DNA from: Methanothermococcus thermolithotrophicus DSM 2095
Lineage (GTDB): Archaea > AGJL01 > Methanococci > Methanococcales > Methanococcaceae
Length of the DNA stretch: 64,000 bases
Assembly: GCF_946463545.1 (NCBI RefSeq)
Contig: NZ_OX296583.1
Coordinates: 496,001 to 560,000, forward strand
Direction of reading: 5' to 3'
Under the pieces are notes generated by a model, which searched no databases, was not told where the DNA came from, and worked only from the letters and a program-made list of their open reading frames with translations. The position numbers were made by a program, and so were the translations under genes. Positions 36,072 to 45,073 of this stretch are shown here, piece by piece. The number at the start of each line of letters is the position of its first letter. Position 1 is the stretch's first letter.

Positions 36072-37724
36072 ATGATAAGTGATAATCTAAAAAAAGGAGT
36101 AAACAGATCGCCAAATAGAAGTTTATTAAAAGCTTGCGGATATACTGACGAAGAAATAGAAAGGCCGTTTATAGGTGTTGTAAACAGCTTTACAGAAGTA
36201 GTTCCCGGACATGTACATTTAAATACAATTTCCGAAGCCGTTAAAAAAGGAGTCTATGCCAACGGTGGAACCGCCTTTGAATTTAACACAATGGCAATAT
36301 GTGACGGTATAGCAATGGGGCATGAGGGAATGAGATACTCCCTTCCATCAAGAGAAATTATAGCCGATACCGTTGAAAGTATGGCTAAGGCCCATGGATT
36401 TGATGGTTTAGTTTTAATACCTTCATGTGATAAGATAGTCCCTGGAATGATAATGGGAGCTCTGAGGTTAAACATTCCATTCATAGTTGTAACTGGGGGA
36501 CCAATGTTACCTGGAGAGAGACAGGGAGAATGTTACGACCTTATAAGTGTATTTGAAGGAGTTGGAGAATACCAAGTTGGAAAGATAACTGAAGAAGAAC
36601 TTAGAGAAATAGAAGACTGTGCTTGTCCAGGTGCAGGGAGCTGCGCAGGTTTATTCACTGCAAACAGTATGGCATGTTTAACCGAAGCTCTCGGACTTTC
36701 ACTTCCAATGTGTGCAACAACTCCAGCAGTAGATGCAGGAAAGGTAAGGATTGCAAAAAAGAGCGGGATGAAGATAGTTGATTTAGTAAAAGAAAATATC
36801 AAACCAACAGACATTTTAACAAAAGAGTCATTTGAAAATGCCATATTAGTTGATTTAGCATTGGGAGGTTCAACAAACACAACATTACACATACCAGCTA
36901 TTGCAAATGAGATAGAGAACAAATTTATAACGTTGGATGATTTTGACAGGTTAAGTGACGAAGTGCCACATATAGCATCGCTTAGACCTGGTGGAGAACA
37001 CTTTATGATAGATCTACACAATGCTGGAGGAATTCCCGCAGTATTGAAGGTTTTAAAGGATAAAATCAGAGATGCAAAAACTGTAAGCGGAAAAACAACA
37101 AAGGAAATAATTGAAAGTGTAAAATACATCAACCACGATATTATAAGAACTGTCGATAAACCAGTTCATGAGACAGCGGGCCTAAGAATTTTAAAAGGAA
37201 ATCTTGCACCAAATGGAAGTGTTGTTAAAATAGGTGCAGTAAATCCAAAGATGTACAAACATGAAGGTCCTGCAAGAGTGTTTAACTCTGAAGAAGATGC
37301 CATAAAGGCAATACTTGGTGGAGAAATTAAAGAAGGAGACGTTGTTATAATAAGATACGAAGGGCCTGCAGGAGGTCCAGGAATGAGAGAAATGTTGTCC
37401 CCAACTTCTGCAATATGTGGTATGGGATTAGATGACAGTGTAGCCCTTATTACCGATGGTAGATTCAGTGGTGGAAGTAGAGGTCCTTGTATAGGTCACG
37501 TTTCTCCAGAGGCTATGGCTGGAGGACCCATTGCAATAGTCGAAGATGGAGATATAATATCCATCGACATGATAGGTAAAAAATTAGATGTAAAATTGAG
37601 TGATGAAGAAATAAAAGAAAGACTTTCAAAATGGAAAAAACCAGAACCTAAGGTTAAAAAAGGATACATAGCAAGATATTCAAGATTAGTTACTTCTGCT
37701 GACGAAGGAGCAGTTTTAAAATAA
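36072..37724 (+). CDS. ilvD: Dihydroxy-acid dehydratase
   Basis: Fe-S enzyme dehydrating dihydroxy-isovalerate and dihydroxy-methylvalerate in valine/isoleucine synthesis. About 550 residues, normal length. Cluster and active-site Cys lie in SCDKIVPGM (about residue 120) and [18 protein letters not shown], with [19 protein letters not shown] near the C-terminus. ATG 36072 has GGTGA five bases upstream; a GTG three codons earlier overlaps that site. The last 16 bases of the gene are repeated 121 bases downstream around a palindromic block. Confidence 0.97.
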   Translation: MISDNLKKGVNRSPNRSLLKACGYTDEEIERPFIGVVNSFTEVVPGHVHLNTISEAVKKGVYANGGTAFEFNTMAICDGIAMGHEGMRYSLPSREIIADTVESMAKAHGFDGLVLIPSCDKIVPGMIMGALRLNIPFIVVTGGPMLPGERQGECYDLISVFEGVGEYQVGKITEEELREIEDCACPGAGSCAGLFTANSMACLTEALGLSLPMCATTPAVDAGKVRIAKKSGMKIVDLVKENIKPTDILTKESFENAILVDLALGGSTNTTLHIPAIANEIENKFITLDDFDRLSDEVPHIASLRPGGEHFMIDLHNAGGIPAVLKVLKDKIRDAKTVSGKTTKEIIESVKYINHDIIRTVDKPVHETAGLRILKGNLAPNGSVVKIGAVNPKMYKHEGPARVFNSEEDAIKAILGGEIKEGDVVIIRYEGPAGGPGMREMLSPTSAICGMGLDDSVALITDGRFSGGSRGPCIGHVSPEAMAGGPIAIVEDGDIISIDMIGKKLDVKLSDEEIKERLSKWKKPEPKVKKGYIARYSRLVTSADEGAVLK

Positions 37725-37842
37725 TAACCTAAATATTCTTCTATATTTTTTGGATCCAACCTAATCATTCAATAAAATTGAATGATTCCCACAACACTTT
37801 GTGTTTGTAGGGTTTCTAAAGGTTGGAGGAGCAGTTTTAAAA
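37706..37842. repeat. 16-bp direct repeat bracketing a hairpin block
   Basis: AGGAGCAGTTTTAAAA occurs at 37706-37721 (end of ilvD) and again at 37827-37842. Between them are the palindromes TCATTCAATAAAATTGAATGA and ACAACACTTTGTGTTTGT, and an outer pair CCAACCT/AGGTTGG. The layout looks like an insertion flanked by a long target duplication. Confidence 0.65.
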
Positions 37843-37873
37843 CAATTCTGCAAGTTTTTATTTTTTGATTATT

Positions 37874-38047
37874 TTATTGTAGAGGATCAAGATCGAAAAT
37901 TTTATATAGGAAAAGACCTACCAAAATAATAGAGAGACTCGGAATAACATTTCCTATATTACTCTTTTCATCACTTGTGGCTATCAATTCGTACCATATG
38001 GGACGAATATCGGAATTATATATATCATGAGCCATATAGTAGCACAT
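37874..38047 (-). CDS. Possible 57-residue membrane protein
   Basis: ATG-initiated frame with a polar N-terminal half (MCYYMAHDIYNSDIRPIWYE) and one hydrophobic helix near residues 35-50. No good ribosome site or homologue is recognised. It may be a small gene or chance in AT-rich DNA; listed because the surrounding 695-base spacer contains no larger gene. Confidence 0.25.
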   Translation of the reverse strand: MCYYMAHDIYNSDIRPIWYELIATSDEKSNIGNVIPSLSIILVGLFLYKIFDLDPLQ

Positions 38048-38110
38048 AATTAAAATATACCCAATATGAAGAAAATACTAAAATTAAAGTTATATAAAAC
38101 GGGGGATAGC

Positions 38111-38185
38111 ATGAGCAAGTACGATGAAGAATGGGTAAAATTATTTAGTATTATATTATTTGTAATTGCTTTAGTGATAATCTAA
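38111..38185 (+). CDS. Possible 24-residue single-helix peptide
   Basis: Begins MSKYDEEWVKLF and continues as one hydrophobic helix rich in Ile and Leu. The strong GGGGGAT ribosome site five bases before the ATG is the main argument that it is translated. An upstream TTATATAAA could serve as promoter only for a very short leader. Function unknown. Confidence 0.4.
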   Translation: MSKYDEEWVKLFSIILFVIALVII

Positions 38186-38355
38186 GCCCAACAAAAGGGA
38201 TTATGCAGATTTAAATTTCCATACATCTCAGAAGATAAGGTATATCTCATGCTTATGGATAGAGAATTTAGAGGGGTCTTTTTTTATAAACAGAACAATA
38301 GCGGTGCTTAAAAAGAATTTCTAATTATAACAAATATTAACAAAAAAATAAATAT

Positions 38356-38404
38356 TTGAGGGCATAGTCATTCCTAATGAAATTTAGGAATTTACTATCG
38401 CCTC
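38356..38404. repeat. Long hairpin downstream of fbp
   Basis: Imperfect inverted repeat: TGAGG..CCTCA outside, ATAGT..ACTAT next, ATTCCTAA..TTAGGAAT around the loop. It lies just past the end of the FBP aldolase/phosphatase gene and could terminate its transcript or be a palindrome-family member. Confidence 0.5.
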
Positions 38405-38419
38405 ACCAAACAACTGCAA

Positions 38420-39565
38420 TTACTCCATATCTCCCCTATCCCTTACACAATCCAATTTTTTAGGTTCATCTAAGCTTACGAATTTATCTTTTAATTTTTC
38501 CATGATTTTAGGTACTGAGGAGTATTCCATCATTGATTCTGGTAATCTATTTGGTTGGAATGGCCCCATGCTTCTTATCATGTCAGCCATGTCCAAAGCC
38601 TTTTGTCTTGCGTTATCGAATCCTTTATCCGCAAATAAGTCGTTAGGTCCTACTAATCTTCCTTTTGATAGCTGGAATCCTAATGCCATAACTCTTGGAG
38701 GTCCGTCAAATCTTGATGGTAGTGCATCGTCTTCCCCTACAGGCATTAATGGTCCCCAGTGGCATCCTCTCATCCACCCTGGAACAAAGTGTGGGTTTGC
38801 GAATGCTTCCAAGAGCTCACCAACTGCCGGGAATCCACTCTGAGCTCTTACAACTGCAACAGGATCGTCTTTACCAACATATTCTCCTGCAATTTTATTT
38901 AATTTATCTGAACTTACTACTGCAGCTATTTCATTGTCTTTTCTTCTAAATACTCTTTTTATTGCATATTTTTCTAAGTTTCCGATTAATGCCAATAATG
39001 AGTATTGATCTTCTGGCGTATTTAATGAAATCTGTTTATTTTCGTACATATCCAATACATCAAATCTAAATCCACCAGTCATTGAGGAGTCATAGACTAA
39101 ACCTGCGGTGCTAAATGGATCAGCAAACATCTTGTAAAGTGGAAGACTAAATGCTGTTGGGTCTGTTTTATCACAGCAGAATACAATAATAGGTTCACTT
39201 GGTCTTTCAACAAATTCCATTTCAGCGCATCCTGGACCCATACCTTTTACGTTTCCTGAAAAACATTCAGCAAGTAAATCCTGACCAGCACCATATAGTT
39301 TAAGTTCCTTTGCAACTTCAGTAGCTTCTTCGAATGCATTCCATGCAAGTCCGTGGATTTTATCATTATCGGTTCCTAAGTTGTGGGTCATGATTAAATC
39401 TATGTCGTCACCACATCGTGTAACATAATAATCAATCAACAATTCATCAACTGCATTTTCAAGTACATACTCACAAGTATCCAAAAGTTCATCTGGAGCT
39501 ACTGTATGGCCACACAATCCTCCAACATCAGCTTTAATAACGCTTACAGTTATTTTTTCTTCCAT
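38420..39565 (-). CDS. fbp: Fructose-1,6-bisphosphate aldolase/phosphatase
   Basis: Bifunctional type V enzyme that makes fructose 6-phosphate unidirectionally from triose phosphates, the ancestral gluconeogenic enzyme of archaea. 381 residues of the usual length: ITVSVIKADVGGLCGH at the N-terminus and the metal-binding and aldolase regions (GPGCAEMEFVERPSEP; YVGKDDPVAVVRAQSGFPAV; PSRFDGPPRVMALGFQLSKG). GGGTGAATTC precedes the ATG. It complements the GAPDH at 26536 and the class I aldolase at 52073. Confidence 0.97.
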   Translation of the reverse strand: MEEKITVSVIKADVGGLCGHTVAPDELLDTCEYVLENAVDELLIDYYVTRCGDDIDLIMTHNLGTDNDKIHGLAWNAFEEATEVAKELKLYGAGQDLLAECFSGNVKGMGPGCAEMEFVERPSEPIIVFCCDKTDPTAFSLPLYKMFADPFSTAGLVYDSSMTGGFRFDVLDMYENKQISLNTPEDQYSLLALIGNLEKYAIKRVFRRKDNEIAAVVSSDKLNKIAGEYVGKDDPVAVVRAQSGFPAVGELLEAFANPHFVPGWMRGCHWGPLMPVGEDDALPSRFDGPPRVMALGFQLSKGRLVGPNDLFADKGFDNARQKALDMADMIRSMGPFQPNRLPESMMEYSSVPKIMEKLKDKFVSLDEPKKLDCVRDRGDME

Positions 39566-39724
39566 GAATTCACCCTTTACCTTTTACTTTTTGGACATAT
39601 ATAACTATTTGATATAATATATAAAGTTTAAAGAATATCGTATTTTGTTGTATCTTCCAAAAAAGTGCAATAATAGCTATAATATAAATATGGTATATAT
39701 TACTAACTTATATATTTAACCTAC

Positions 39725-40171
39725 TTACTCTTCTTCCTCAAGTTCTTTTAAGAATAAAGCTATTTTTTTAACTATTACTTTGGCTTCATCGTCATTTTCA
39801 GGGTATTTAACATTCAAAACTGGAATATCTTTTCTTCTTATTAAATATTTTGTTAATTCGTTTGTCCTTTCACACCCTACACAACCAAATCCAATTGGGG
39901 CTTTTGTCATAACTACTGCAGCTTCTGCTTCATCAATTAAAGGACCTATTAACGACATTCTTCCCCTTACTCCAGAAGGTACCTCTACCGCCGCATACCT
40001 TAGACCCTTTTTAGGATCCTCATCTGTAATGTTTAAGGGCGGGCTGTCGATTTCTGCACTTCTTACTTTATCCCCTATTACGTTATTTATCATTAAAGGT
40101 TTGTGACCGAATCTTTCTACCAAATCCGCCAATATCAAACTGTTTGGTGGAAATATAAACACCTTCTTCAC
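39725..40171 (-). CDS. mmp5: Methanogenesis marker protein 5
   Basis: 148-residue methanogen-specific protein of the marker-5 family, recognised by VFIFPPNSLILADLVERFGH, the PSGVRGRMSLIGPLIDEAEA stretch and FGCVGCERTNELTKYLIRR with a CxxC. The family occurs in all methanogens near methyl-coenzyme M reductase maturation genes; its exact role is not established. GTG 40171 is preferred because GGTGATACA precedes it; a TTG 11 codons earlier has no ribosome site. It follows the DUF2111 gene by 52 bases, likely the same operon. Confidence 0.88.
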   Translation of the reverse strand: MKKVFIFPPNSLILADLVERFGHKPLMINNVIGDKVRSAEIDSPPLNITDEDPKKGLRYAAVEVPSGVRGRMSLIGPLIDEAEAAVVMTKAPIGFGCVGCERTNELTKYLIRRKDIPVLNVKYPENDDEAKVIVKKIALFLKELEEEE

Positions 40172-40223
40172 TGTATCACCTATAATTTTATTAAGATATT
40201 CCAAAGAATTAATTAATACTTAT

Positions 40224-40613
40224 TTATTTTGGAAATACCTCATCAGGCAAAAACTTGGATAACTCTGGCCTTCTTGCAAGTAAAAGAACTTCTTCAAATA
40301 TTCCTGCAGTAATATCAACCGCCCCAATAGCCCCTAAAACTTCATCGCCATCCTTTATTGGAACTACTATAACAGGGAGTCCAGCATATGGGCCCATTGT
40401 TGGAGTTACCCTTAGTATATCTCCCGATTCAATAGCCAATTTTAAAACATAGCCTTCGTAGTTGTCATCGACTACCTTTCCTTTCTCGATCCTTACCCCA
40501 GGCTTTTCTTTAGACCTCATGGTTATTGGGATTTTGTTTACGAGCATATGAACGGCATAAGCTATAGGCAATATATCTTTTAACTCCCCTCTTTTTAAAT
40601 CTTCTTTTAACAT
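40224..40613 (-). CDS. DUF2111-type methanogen protein
   Basis: 129 residues, an archaeal family (DUF2111) I know only from methanogens, function unknown. The sequence GDILRVTPTMGPYAGLPVIV followed by GDEVLGAIGAVDITAGIFEE suggests a PAS/GAF/roadblock-like sensor fold, which is inference. GGTGA lies five bases before the ATG at 40613. It is upstream of mmp5 on the same strand, and taw3 lies 80 bases further upstream; the three probably form one transcription unit. Confidence 0.75.
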   Translation of the reverse strand: MLKEDLKRGELKDILPIAYAVHMLVNKIPITMRSKEKPGVRIEKGKVVDDNYEGYVLKLAIESGDILRVTPTMGPYAGLPVIVVPIKDGDEVLGAIGAVDITAGIFEEVLLLARRPELSKFLPDEVFPK

Positions 40614-40693
40614 TTTTTTCACCTAACTCTATGCATTTAACTCAATAGAACTATTTTCTTTTAAAGTATTTTAATATATTCATCTAGTTCCGT

Positions 40694-41284
40694 TCAATAT
40701 TTGTCTTGGAGACTGTCCAATCTTTCATGAAGAACTCTTAGGCGTTTTCTAGCTTCCTTTAGCTTTTTATTTCCAATATCAAGCAAGAATTTTAAGTAAT
40801 CGTCATTTACAAAAACTTTTCCATCAGCTCCGATGGGAGCATCCACCTTATAGGTAGGAAGTATCTCAACAATAACTCTTCTATCATTTACCGATTTTAT
40901 AGAAGACGCCTTTAATCCGTTGTGAATTGCCAGTTCAAGTAGTTTTTTAGCTGAATGAATATCTTTGGAAGCTATATGTAGTATAGGGGAGTTCATAACA
41001 AAAACCAGATATTCAAAGTCCTCTGATTTCTTATCCAGTGCTTCAAATATCTCATTGTATTCAGCATAATGGTGCCATTTTCCAAGCCATCTGGAGTAAA
41101 TTTTAGTATTTTTATTTTTTGGGAATTCCATTATTCCGCATCTTCCTATGCAGCTACTTGTGGTGTAGTAATTATTCAATTCATTTATTTTATCCACAAT
41201 ATACATGACCTCTTTATCTACAAGGTTGTTTTCTATAGCATGTTTAAGTTTCTTAAGAGTATTTCTTTTATCGTCCTCAAACAT
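40694..41284 (-). CDS. taw3: Taw3, wyosine-type tRNA methyltransferase
   Basis: SAM-dependent N4-methyltransferase of the TYW3 family acting on the tricyclic base at position 37 of tRNA-Phe. 196 residues with the signature TTSSCIGRCGIMEFP near residue 60 and FVMNSPILHIAS. It acts on the same tRNA position that Trm5 (30270) first methylates. The start follows GTGAAATC. A diverged family A element (41306-41402) forms its upstream region. Confidence 0.9.
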   Translation of the reverse strand: MFEDDKRNTLKKLKHAIENNLVDKEVMYIVDKINELNNYYTTSSCIGRCGIMEFPKNKNTKIYSRWLGKWHHYAEYNEIFEALDKKSEDFEYLVFVMNSPILHIASKDIHSAKKLLELAIHNGLKASSIKSVNDRRVIVEILPTYKVDAPIGADGKVFVNDDYLKFLLDIGNKKLKEARKRLRVLHERLDSLQDKY

Positions 41285-41305
41285 GATTTCACTTTAAATT
41301 TTATT

Positions 41306-41402
41306 TATAGTTGTTCCGAAAATTTAAATAATTTCTTTAAATTTAATTTTAACCATAATTATATTCGAATTAAATTTTTACTTAATTCCTGAAACAACCA
41401 TG
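41306..41402. repeat. TIR element, diverged family A, upstream of taw3
   Basis: About 97 bp, ends TATAGTTGTTCCGAAAATT and AATTCCTGAAACAACCATG, inverted with a few mismatches. The core is AT-rich. It begins 22 bases from the taw3 start. Confidence 0.6.
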
Positions 41403-41413
41403 TTTGTCAGCTA

Positions 41414-41530
41414 CCAACGAATAATTGAATAAACTCTTACGAGTTTATAGCCCGCAACAAAGTTACGGAGTCGTTGGCTTCCTGCCGAAGGAATCGTGAA
41501 ATGAGAACATACTTCAACGGATACTACTGG
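41414..41530. repeat. Complex palindromic block
   Basis: An outer pair CCAACGA/TCGTTGG encloses AATAAACTCTTACGAGTTTAT and a CCGCAAC..GTTACGG hairpin, followed by a CCGAAGG loop at 41484. The arrangement resembles 28149-28212 (GAGTTTATAGCCCGCAAC against GTGTTTGTAGCCCACAA). Probably a member of the same palindrome family. Confidence 0.5.
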
Positions 41531-41659
41531 TCAACAAGGCATATATAATTGTTAATATCATAAAAACAGTAATAGTGTAATTATATTTATATGTAGAACG
41601 TACTACAAAGAAAATCCATAAAAAAATAAAAATAGAAAAAATACCTAATATAATATTTA

Positions 41660-41799
41660 TTTAGAATTAACAACGTTATCGCTTTCTTTGAAACTTTTGA
41701 AAATTTTCATCAAAATAAGGCATTTCACTTTGCTCAATGCCTTTTAGTGGCTACAATACTATTCTATTTTAGAAATTAACAACGTTATCGCTCTCTTTT
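41660..41799. repeat. Duplicated dsrE gene tail around a hairpin
   Basis: The sequence ATTAACAACGTTATCGCTYT occurs at 41667 and again at 41775, the latter being the last codons of dsrE. The first copy still encodes KESDNVVN followed by a short extension and stop. Between the copies lies the hairpin AAGGCATTTCACTTTGCTCAATGCCTT (described by its AAGGCATT/AATGCCTT arms). This mirrors the ilvD tail repeat. Confidence 0.6.
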
Positions 41800-42113
41800 A
41801 CAAAGTTTACCAAATCATGCATTGTTCCAAACTCAACACCATCTATGAGGTCATCGTCACTTAAACCTCTGGCTTTTCCACAAGGTCCGCAGGCTTTTAC
41901 AACTGCCCCTGCTTCTATACAGTTTTTTAAGTATTCCATATAGTTTGGCACTTCAGCAGGATTTTGACCTTTTTTAGCCACAAAAACCCCATCTTCGATT
42001 AAAAATATGTTAACATCGATACCTTCTAAGAGAGAGGTAAGCGCGAATCTTAAACCTGTGTAGGCACTTTCTTTTCCATAAGGTGCAGAAGATAGTATTA
42101 CAGTAAATTTCAA
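41769..42113 (-). CDS. DsrE/F-like sulfur-relay protein
   Basis: 114-residue DsrE/DsrF/TusD-fold protein. The N-terminal strand and helix KFTVILSSAPYGKESAYTGLRFA and the central GAVVKACGPCGKARGLSD contain two Cys (CGPC), the second near the position of the persulfide-carrying Cys of TusD/DsrE. The start codon is TTG with GGGATAAC upstream. It follows the TusA gene by 18 bases, so the pair likely passes sulfur (or selenium) between them; the final acceptor is unknown. Its 3' end is duplicated downstream. Confidence 0.87.
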   Translation of the reverse strand: MKFTVILSSAPYGKESAYTGLRFALTSLLEGIDVNIFLIEDGVFVAKKGQNPAEVPNYMEYLKNCIEAGAVVKACGPCGKARGLSDDDLIDGVEFGTMHDLVNFVKESDNVVNF

Positions 42114-42131
42114 GTTATCCCTCTTTAATTT

Positions 42132-42344
42132 TTATTTTTTTATTACAATTTTAAATCCGTTGTCTGTTTCTTCAGCTGATAAAACGGTATGCCCGTGTTC
42201 TTCAGCATATCTTTTTAGGTTTTCAAGAGCTGGTTTGTAATCCCCAACTACAACTAATTCCTCCCCTTCAGACATTGAATCTAAAGCTTTTTTTGTTTTC
42301 AATACTGGTATTGGGCAAACTGTTCCACTAACATCTAACTCCAT
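42132..42344 (-). CDS. TusA-family sulfur carrier protein
   Basis: 70-residue SirA/TusA protein with the defining CPxP motif in DVSGTVCPIPVLKTKKAL, whose Cys carries a persulfide. The ribosome site GGGTGAT sits directly before two consecutive ATGs (42347 and 42344); the frame stays open 13 codons further upstream without a good site. Located just upstream of the DsrE-like gene on the same strand. TusA-DsrE pairs act in tRNA thiolation, cofactor synthesis or selenium trafficking; the specific role here is not readable. Confidence 0.9.
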   Translation of the reverse strand: MELDVSGTVCPIPVLKTKKALDSMSEGEELVVVGDYKPALENLKRYAEEHGHTVLSAEETDNGFKIVIKK

Positions 42345-42514
42345 CATATCACCCTTTTTTATGGCTACAATGCTATTAATATCCATAATGACCTTTAAAC
42401 TAGACTTCTAACGGAAATAATGAATAATCCTTAAAATTATATTCTTACAAAGAATATATAAAGATTATTATTTGATATTTAGCATATTTTAATTCAAAAA
42501 AATTATCAATAATT

Positions 42515-43198
42515 CTAATAACCTAGTAGATCATAATATTCATACTCTATAATATAATCCCTAACCATCCAGAGCTCCTGATACTTTTTCGACATAGTAA
42601 CTAAATCCTTCAAAGTCCCCATGTCTTTCCTACGGAAGACTTCTTCAACAATTAAAAATAGTATCTCTTCAAGGTGTTTTGAATCCTTTAAATAATGTAT
42701 TACCTGAGGTATTAGCTCGACAAGTTCATTTTCTTTAGAGTTGCTTAAAAACCTGTTTCTTAAAAAAGACATAAATGTAAATATGTTCTTTTTTTCGATC
42801 TGAGTAAGTTTTAAAAGATTTACCGCATCATTTAGCAAATTATCTTCTTTACTGATAAACTCTTCCCATAGATTGTACTTTAAAACCAGATTTTCGAGAA
42901 TTTTAAGAATTTCATCTTTGTCTTTATTTTTCAAATCTTCAAATATTTTGTTCCCATTTACATAATTCTTATTTTTAAATGATTCTAAAAGAGCGTAAGC
43001 GTGTTTACAGTTATATTTGTAAGGGCAGGAGCAAAAACCTGAAGAGTCTTCAAGGTTCAAAACTGTATCGTACTCTTCTCCACCTACAACCTTTCCATAA
43101 AGTTTTTTATTGTACTCAACGCAGAATTTAACCAGATTTTTACTGTAGTACTCCTTTCCCCTTTCCACTATTTTTTTATCGTATATTTCACTATCCAT
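42515..43198 (-). CDS. SWIM zinc-finger protein
   Basis: 227 residues. The N-terminal 75 residues hold a SWIM-type zinc motif, CSCPYKYNCKH (CxCxnCxH), in the usual context of IVERGKEYYSKNLV and GEEYDTVLNLE. The rest is helical and Leu/Lys-rich with no recognised domain. SWIM domains mediate DNA or protein contacts, for example in Swi2/Snf2-associated proteins. GTGATAAA precedes the ATG. It has no obvious functional neighbour and is transcribed away from korA. Confidence 0.85.
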   Translation of the reverse strand: MDSEIYDKKIVERGKEYYSKNLVKFCVEYNKKLYGKVVGGEEYDTVLNLEDSSGFCSCPYKYNCKHAYALLESFKNKNYVNGNKIFEDLKNKDKDEILKILENLVLKYNLWEEFISKEDNLLNDAVNLLKLTQIEKKNIFTFMSFLRNRFLSNSKENELVELIPQVIHYLKDSKHLEEILFLIVEEVFRRKDMGTLKDLVTMSKKYQELWMVRDYIIEYEYYDLLGY

Positions 43199-43336
43199 TT
43201 TATCACTGGAGCATGTATTAATTAATTATGCGACATAGAACTTTGATAACTTTTTTATTCAATCGTTTAGATAAGATAATAGTATAAATATTCAAAACTA
43301 TAGTATATGTGACATATAACAATTGGGAGGGGAATA

Positions 43337-45070
43337 ATGAATTTCAAGAAGGAAGTTTCCATAGTTCTGGGAGGGGCTGCTGGCCAAGGTATCCAAACTA
43401 TCGAAGAGATATTAACAAGGGTATTGAAGCTCTCAGGATATAATGTTTTTGCTACAAAAGAATACATGTCAAGGGTAAGAGGTGGAATAAATACAACCGA
43501 AATTATAGTTTCCTCAGAAAAAGTTAGGGCATTTGTTGATAGAATCGACATATTAATCCCATTTAAAAAAGGAGTTTTAGACCACTTAAAAGAAAGAATA
43601 TCCGATACAACTGTTGTTTTAGGGGAAAAAGACAATATTGATGAAGATTATCTCGATAATATAAATTTAATAGAGATCTCGCTATCAAATATAAGCCAAA
43701 AACTGGGAAATCCAATATACATAAATACAATAGGCTCTGGAATGGTAGTTGGATTGTTTGATGGGGATTTAGAAGTATTTAAGAAATATTTAACTGAAAA
43801 ATTCTCTTCAAAAGGGGAAGAAATTGTAAAAAAGAACATTGAAGCCGCTGTTGAAGGGTATAATTTGGGAAAAAGCTTATCAGAACAGTTAAGTATTGAA
43901 ATTGAAAAAACTGAGGATGTTAAAGAAGAAATACTTTTAAGCGGTACAGAAGCTGTCGCACTGGGGTCTGCGATAGGTGGCTGTAATTTTGTTTCTTTTT
44001 ATCCAATGACACCATCTACTGGGGTAGCAACATTCTTAGCTCAAAAATCTGAAGACCTGGAAATATTGGTTGAGCAGGTTGAAGATGAAATAGCTGCAAT
44101 AAACATGGCTATAGGTTCATGGTATGCTGGAGGGCGAGGAATGGTAACTACCTCAGGAGGGGGATTTTCTTTAATGTGTGAAGGATTAAGTTTGGCAGGA
44201 ATGACTGAAAGTCCTGTTGTAGTTTATCTTGCCCAAAGGCCAGGTCCAGCAACAGGTTTGCCAACTAGGACTGCACAAGGGGATTTAGAACTAGCCCTAT
44301 ATTCTGGCCATGGCGAATTCCCAAGAATTATTTATGCGCCCGGAAAAATAGAGGACGCATTTTATGTAAGCCAGCTGGCTTTCAATATGGCAGATAAATA
44401 CCAAATACCAGTATTTATATTATCCAACGAATATTTTGCAGACACCTATTACAATATACCAGATAGTGAGCTTAAAAGAACAAAAATGGAAAAACATATA
44501 GTAGAAACTGAAAAAAACTATAAAAGGTACAAATTAACTGAAAACGGGATTTCTCCAAGAGGTATTCCAAAATACGGTAACGGCGTTGTATCTATAACCG
44601 GGAACGAACATAATGAACTTGGAGACATTACCGAAGATAAAGAGCTCAGTGCATTGATGCAAGAAAAAAGAAATAAAAAACTTGAATTAATGAAAAAAGA
44701 GGCTTTAAAACCTGAGTTAATAAAATATGGAAATACTACCGATCCTGAGGAAAACGAGAATTATGACTACCTGGTAGTTGGTTGGGGGCCAACTTATTAC
44801 GCCATTGAAGGAGCTCTTAAAAAACTAGATAGGGATGATTTGGCATTCCTGTACTTTAATCAAGTTTATCCGATTAGTGAAGATTCAATAGATTACTTAA
44901 AAAAAGCTAAAAAAATAATATGTATTGAAGAAAACTACAATGCCCAATTTGCCAGATTGTTAAGAAGAGAATTTGGAATTGAAGCAGATGATAAAATTTT
45001 AAAGTACAACGGTAGGCCATTTTCAGTGGAAGAGCTCGTTGAAAAACTTAAAGAAGTTTTGGAGGGGTAA
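43337..45070 (+). CDS. korA: 2-oxoacid:ferredoxin oxidoreductase, gamma-alpha fusion
   Basis: 577-residue subunit joining the gamma domain (residues about 1-190, starting VSIVLGGAAGQGIQTIEEIL) to the alpha domain (FYPMTPSTGV near residue 228; EDEIAAINMAIGSWYAGGRG; TSGGGFSLMCEGLSLAGM). With the beta subunit 3 bases downstream it forms a two-subunit enzyme that interconverts a 2-oxoacid plus CoA with acyl-CoA and CO2 using ferredoxin. The YPMTPST motif favours 2-oxoglutarate-type enzymes, but the substrate is not certain. GGGAGGGGAAT precedes the ATG. Methanogens usually have split gamma and alpha subunits as well; this is the fused type. Confidence 0.92.
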   Translation: MNFKKEVSIVLGGAAGQGIQTIEEILTRVLKLSGYNVFATKEYMSRVRGGINTTEIIVSSEKVRAFVDRIDILIPFKKGVLDHLKERISDTTVVLGEKDNIDEDYLDNINLIEISLSNISQKLGNPIYINTIGSGMVVGLFDGDLEVFKKYLTEKFSSKGEEIVKKNIEAAVEGYNLGKSLSEQLSIEIEKTEDVKEEILLSGTEAVALGSAIGGCNFVSFYPMTPSTGVATFLAQKSEDLEILVEQVEDEIAAINMAIGSWYAGGRGMVTTSGGGFSLMCEGLSLAGMTESPVVVYLAQRPGPATGLPTRTAQGDLELALYSGHGEFPRIIYAPGKIEDAFYVSQLAFNMADKYQIPVFILSNEYFADTYYNIPDSELKRTKMEKHIVETEKNYKRYKLTENGISPRGIPKYGNGVVSITGNEHNELGDITEDKELSALMQEKRNKKLELMKKEALKPELIKYGNTTDPEENENYDYLVVGWGPTYYAIEGALKKLDRDDLAFLYFNQVYPISEDSIDYLKKAKKIICIEENYNAQFARLLRREFGIEADDKILKYNGRPFSVEELVEKLKEVLEG

Positions 45071-45073
45071 GGT

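Noticed and set aside
36533-37132. 199-codon minus-strand frame inside ilvD
   Set aside because: Antisense shadow of a highly conserved gene with no motif or ribosome site.
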